64,000 bases of DNA from Warburgia ugandensis (taxonomy: Eukaryota; Streptophyta; Magnoliopsida; Canellales; Canellaceae). Each line of letters starts with the position of its first letter. The first letter of the stretch is position 1. Shown in pieces: positions 60,557 through 64,000 of this stretch. A program made the translations under genes and the position numbers. The notes below the pieces were generated by a model. It worked only from the letters and a program-made list of their open reading frames with translations, was not told the origin of the DNA and made no database searches. The stretch spans positions 35,694,684 through 35,758,683 of the forward strand of contig CP141128.1 of assembly GCA_035236585.1 (NCBI GenBank), written 5' to 3'.

Positions 60557-63056
60557 TGTGACGACTCGGGTTTTCCCATGCATTTTTAAATGTAAGATCT
60601 AATTCCTAAGGCGGGATGCATCCCTATTTGAAAATCATTTTATAAAAACCATGCAATGCAGCAGAAAATCTTTTAGTTTTAAACTCATTTTGAAAACCCC
60701 GAGTGTCATTTGCTTTCACAACAACCAAAGTAATTTTTGAAAATTTCAGAAATCATAAATGTCTTCCCAGGTCTATCCAAATCCACAAATTTCATACTGT
60801 AAATAAATATAAATACATGTCCAAAGGGTAGAGTGTTTACTTACATGTATAATTGTCTCCTTTTAATTTTTCTTGCTCGTAGCACTAACATTTCCCGAGG
60901 CGTATTCTACTTGTGAATGGAGCTGTCTTGAAAAATGTTAAGGATTGGGTGAGTATACACTATACTCAGTAGGAATCTATCACTACTAGTTTTACAATGC
61001 ATGCTATGTTTAAAATCATATGCTCTTTAAAACATGTGCATGTTTGAACACTCATGTTCAATATCGATATTAAAAACTATTGTCGAATTGGAATACTGAC
61101 GACTTAAAGAATCGCATAATCCAAGTCGAAAGTATCATATATATATCATAAACATAATGATATGCATAAGATGCTCAACTAAATCCAACTCATGGATATA
61201 TGGTATGGTCGACCAACCTTATGTCATGCCATATGCAATGCAATTAAATCCTCAAAACATATGGCCCACTATGCCCACAACCTCACCGTCGTGTGGTCCC
61301 CGGGTACCTAGGGACACAGGGTCATAGCCTTCATGGGGCATATGACACTTCTTCGTCGTAATTCATGCAATTTATGAAATTGGTTGCAAAACATGCATGC
61401 AATGCATAAAATCTACTCATGCTAGTATCGCATTTAAAGTCATAACCCTGCTTAGAAGCCTGCCAGCCTAGAAGCCTGTCAGCTCTCTCTGGCCCGCCCA
61501 CATCGGCCCGCCCTCATCGGCCAAGGCTACACTTATCATGCAATCTATGCATATAGCACATGTCTTGGCAATATATGCAATCATTTGCAAAACATATCTA
61601 TGCATAATGTATTTGTTATATGCATGATGAATTCATTTATAAAATTAAGTTATGGTAAACAAGTCATATAACTTAAAACATGCATTCTCAAAATAATCAT
61701 GGGCTCTTTTTAAAAGTCTAATAGTGATAGAAAACCTACATCAAAATATCATGGGTTCTTTTAAAAAGTCCAGTAGCGATAGAGCACCTACATCAAAGCA
61801 TCATGAGTTCTTTTAAGAAGTCTAGTAGCGATAGAGCATCTACCTGGTTTGGTCACGCTAGCCCCCTTGTCCTCGTATGCTCCTACTCATAGTTTAGGGC
61901 AAGAGGGTTAGCTTGGCCTATTTCTATAGGTTTTAGAATGGTTGATCTCACTACTTAGGCATTAAAGGTTCATTCCCATGCCTATGGGTCTCTTAAGGTC
62001 CTAACTAGGCCTTGGTATCGTTAGGTTTACAAAGGTTTAGTGGCCCCGCGCCACTACCATAGTTTAAGGGTCATGCCCACCTTAGATAGGTCCTTGATCA
62101 GGTATTTTATGGTCTAGGTGTGTCCGCGTCGTCGATACGGGCACAACGCCTTTCACGGCGCCTCAATCGGAGCCCTAAAACCCAAGTTATGGGCATTTTA
62201 ATATCAAGTGTACATAGAAGGCCATACGAGGTGGAAGCCCGAGACGCTAACGCGTCTCGCTTCAGCGGCGCACGCCCCAGTGGGCGCGTCTGCAAACGCA
62301 CCGGGCTTCTGCCCGATGTTTTCATTTGTGGGTGCGTTTGTGGACGCGCTCGCTGATTTCTCTCTAACGCGGTTGACGCATTTCGTCTTGTGGGGACCGG
62401 TGCGCCCCAGGCACCGTCCCTAGGTCCTTTGTGGCTCCTTAGAGGCCTGTTTTGCATGATTTTTCATGCAGGAACTTGGGGAAACCCACCTTAAGTCTAA
62501 GGGGGAGATGGGTTTGGAGGGATTTTGGGCATATCTGGTTCGTGGACGGGTTTTTCTCCATGTTTTCTCCTCTTGTTTGCCTCTCCACGATGGGTTTTTC
62601 CCAAGTTTTTGGGCTGCCATTGGAGGCGCCCAAGAGCTCTATTTATAGAGCTCGAAGAGGGTTCTTACCGCCATGGAATGGCGGTGGTTTCTCCCCTGCA
62701 CACCACCATTCTAGAACCCTCTAGGAGTTTGAAGAAGAGGGGTGCCCGTATCAAAACGGGTCCCTGTGTTTCTCAGGCTAAATCCGTTTTTAATATAAAT
62801 TACACTTTTACCCTTGAACTTCAAAGGGCCATAACTTGCTCATTTTAACTCCGTTTTGAGTGATTTTGGTCTTGTTGGATTCCTTTTTCTGAGACGCACC
62901 TAAGGGTACTATTCTCAGGACCAAATTTCTGGGTCCAGTCAGGGTGAATGGTGAAATGACCAAAATACCCTTATCTCCAAAAAGAGAACTTTTCATTTCC
63001 TATAGAATGTCCAATTCATTTTTGTTAAAAATAGCGTAAATTTCTCGGGCATTACA
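60557..63056 (-). repeat. 3' LTR of the second Tekay-type element
   Basis: About 2.5 kb, homologous to 17664-20110 and 53039-55568. The palindromic TATA box is at 62635-62652. It carries a 52-bp triplication (61698-61849) not seen in the other two LTRs, and an extra GC-rich stretch near 61440-61530 with repeated gcctgccagc and ggcccgcc-like text. Confidence 0.88.
61698..61849 (-). repeat. 52-bp unit in three tandem copies
   Basis: Units start at 61698, 61750 and 61802 and share catgggttcttttaaaaagt followed by ctagtagcgatagagcacct. The solo LTR and the plus-strand LTR carry a single copy. Confidence 0.9.
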
Positions 63057-63059
63057 TTA

Positions 63060-63074
63060 TTACCCCGTTAAAAG
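63060..63074 (-). other. Polypurine tract of the second Tekay-type element
   Basis: On the minus strand ttttaacggggtaat lies immediately before the LTR start. It is the expected primer for plus-strand DNA synthesis in the family. Confidence 0.65.
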
Positions 63075-64000
63075 AATTTCGTCCTCGAAATTCCACAAAT
63101 CCTCTTCTTCAAGTCAGTTGTCTTCTTGATAAGACATATTCTTTCTGAGGACTCCCTTAAAACTCGAACTAAGAATATTCCTTTGCTTCATTCCCATGCT
63201 TCTGTTGTCGACAAATCCATTATTCCGTTATCCAATACTCTAATTGGGTTAATACTTGGAGTAATGTTGTCCTTAAAATGCTAATCATACTATTTTGTAA
63301 CCAGTCCTGGGCACGTTCTCAATTTATCCTCATTATAATTCCTTCCACAAGTCATTACATATATATCGCGTCAATATATCTGATTTGTTTTCTTATATAT
63401 GGGCCGCTTTTGCTGCGTACTCTGATACATAGTCCCATGCGTGCTAGTTTATTATTACAAGTTTCTATCTGTATTACCCATCCTTAGATGCTCATATTCC
63501 TTTTGATCATGTATAGGATAGTCTCCTTTGATGACCATACTCTCCTACTCATATATATAATTTACGTCATACTTCTTTGAGATCATATGATCTTGTTCCT
63601 CCTATTTCATTTTGAATAGCATAGGATAATCCCTTTTTCCTCTTGTCTTCCATCTAGTGATCTCTTCATCATCCATATCTCCTTTTAATGGTTGGTTGTA
63701 TGTCATTAGTAAGTGTCTAACAAAAAAGGTTACCTTCTTTCTATTGTGTCTAACTTTGCTTCTTATCTTTTATATTTGTCCCCAAGATACTTCAATAACT
63801 GACATAGTATCATGTGCTCTATAGCCAAACCCTTGATTAACTTCGAATTTCAACTGTATGTCGCTTTTCTACTATAAGTTGTGTCCTCAACTCATATTAC
63901 GATTATGATATCTGAACTGTACGTCAAGTTTCATAGATGTTGAAGTCATCAAATGCTTTTCTCCTTGAAGAGTTTATGCACACTCATGTCAAATATTTTA
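63075..64000 (-). other. 3' internal region of the second Tekay-type element, non-coding as far as visible
   Basis: Apart from the aatttcgaggacgaaattct block next to the polypurine tract, I recognise no domain. The chromodomain expected upstream is not visible and may lie outside the window or be decayed. Confidence 0.4.

Larger units (their letters stand above)
60557..64000 (-). mobile_element. Second Tekay-type element, 3' end only
   Basis: The LTR at 60557-63056 reads on the minus strand from TGTAATGCCC to GTCACA. On its 5' side (63057 onward) lies the polypurine-tract text ttttaacggggtaat and the preceding aatttcgaggacgaaattct, which in this family sits just before the 3' LTR. So this is the 3' LTR of an element continuing past the right edge. 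No coding domain is visible in 63080-64000. Confidence 0.8.

Overview
This is nuclear DNA of a flowering plant. The evidence is a spliced plant gene, Au-type SINEs, a plant RTE-type LINE, plant LTR-retroelement families, a Mutator-like transposase relic and a fragment of plastid DNA. The lineage cannot be fixed from the sequence alone. The window is AT-rich and repeat-dominated. I can support only one intact host gene in 64 kb. I found no RNA gene, no CRISPR array and no new multi-gene system.

Positions 1-36,970 form a stack of retroelements inserted into one another. The order can be read from matching 5-bp target-site duplications (TSDs). The oldest layer is a minus-strand non-autonomous relic (LTR 34410-36966, internal pieces 34272-34409 and 12455-13181). 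Into it went a solo LTR, here called family C (13182-34266), and a complete-looking non-autonomous element, element 1 (62-12449, TSD agtta). The family C LTR was then split by element 2 (13536-27677, TSD agctt) and by a second, inverted family C solo LTR (29479-33116, TSD cacac). Element 2 received a Ty3/gypsy solo LTR (17664-20110, TSD tttag) and a CACTA-like DNA transposon (25235-27278). Element 1 received a related solo LTR (7139-9008). Elements 1 and 2 have unrelated-looking LTR starts but share a largely non-coding internal region. Both carry a primer-binding site resembling that for tRNA-Asp, an ACATTG/CAATGT palindrome and, near the polypurine tract, a hairpin. They look like LARD-type derivatives of a Tat/Athila-like lineage.

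Positions 36,970-45,060 hold decayed fragments: a MuDR-type transposase relic (minus strand), a plastid-derived insert carrying the 3' end and intron of rps12, a GC-richer LTR-like block (about 39513-41859) and low-complexity repeats.

Positions 45,060-49,390 are the only genic island. A two-exon gene (45394-46920) encodes a 105-residue LYR-motif protein of the MZM1/LYRM7 type, a mitochondrial matrix factor for assembly of respiratory complex III. One Au SINE lies just upstream and another, in opposite orientation with a clear TSD, lies in its intron. About 1.4 kb downstream there is a tandemly duplicated exon-like segment of unknown origin.

Positions 49,390-64,000 are again transposon-dominated: a 5'-truncated RTE-clade LINE, the 3' end of a SIRE-like Ty1/copia relic, a broken Del/Tekay-type Ty3/gypsy element (53039 to about 59140) inserted in it, about 1.4 kb of unassigned sequence, and the 3' LTR plus part of the internal region of a second Tekay-type element on the minus strand (60557 to beyond the window).
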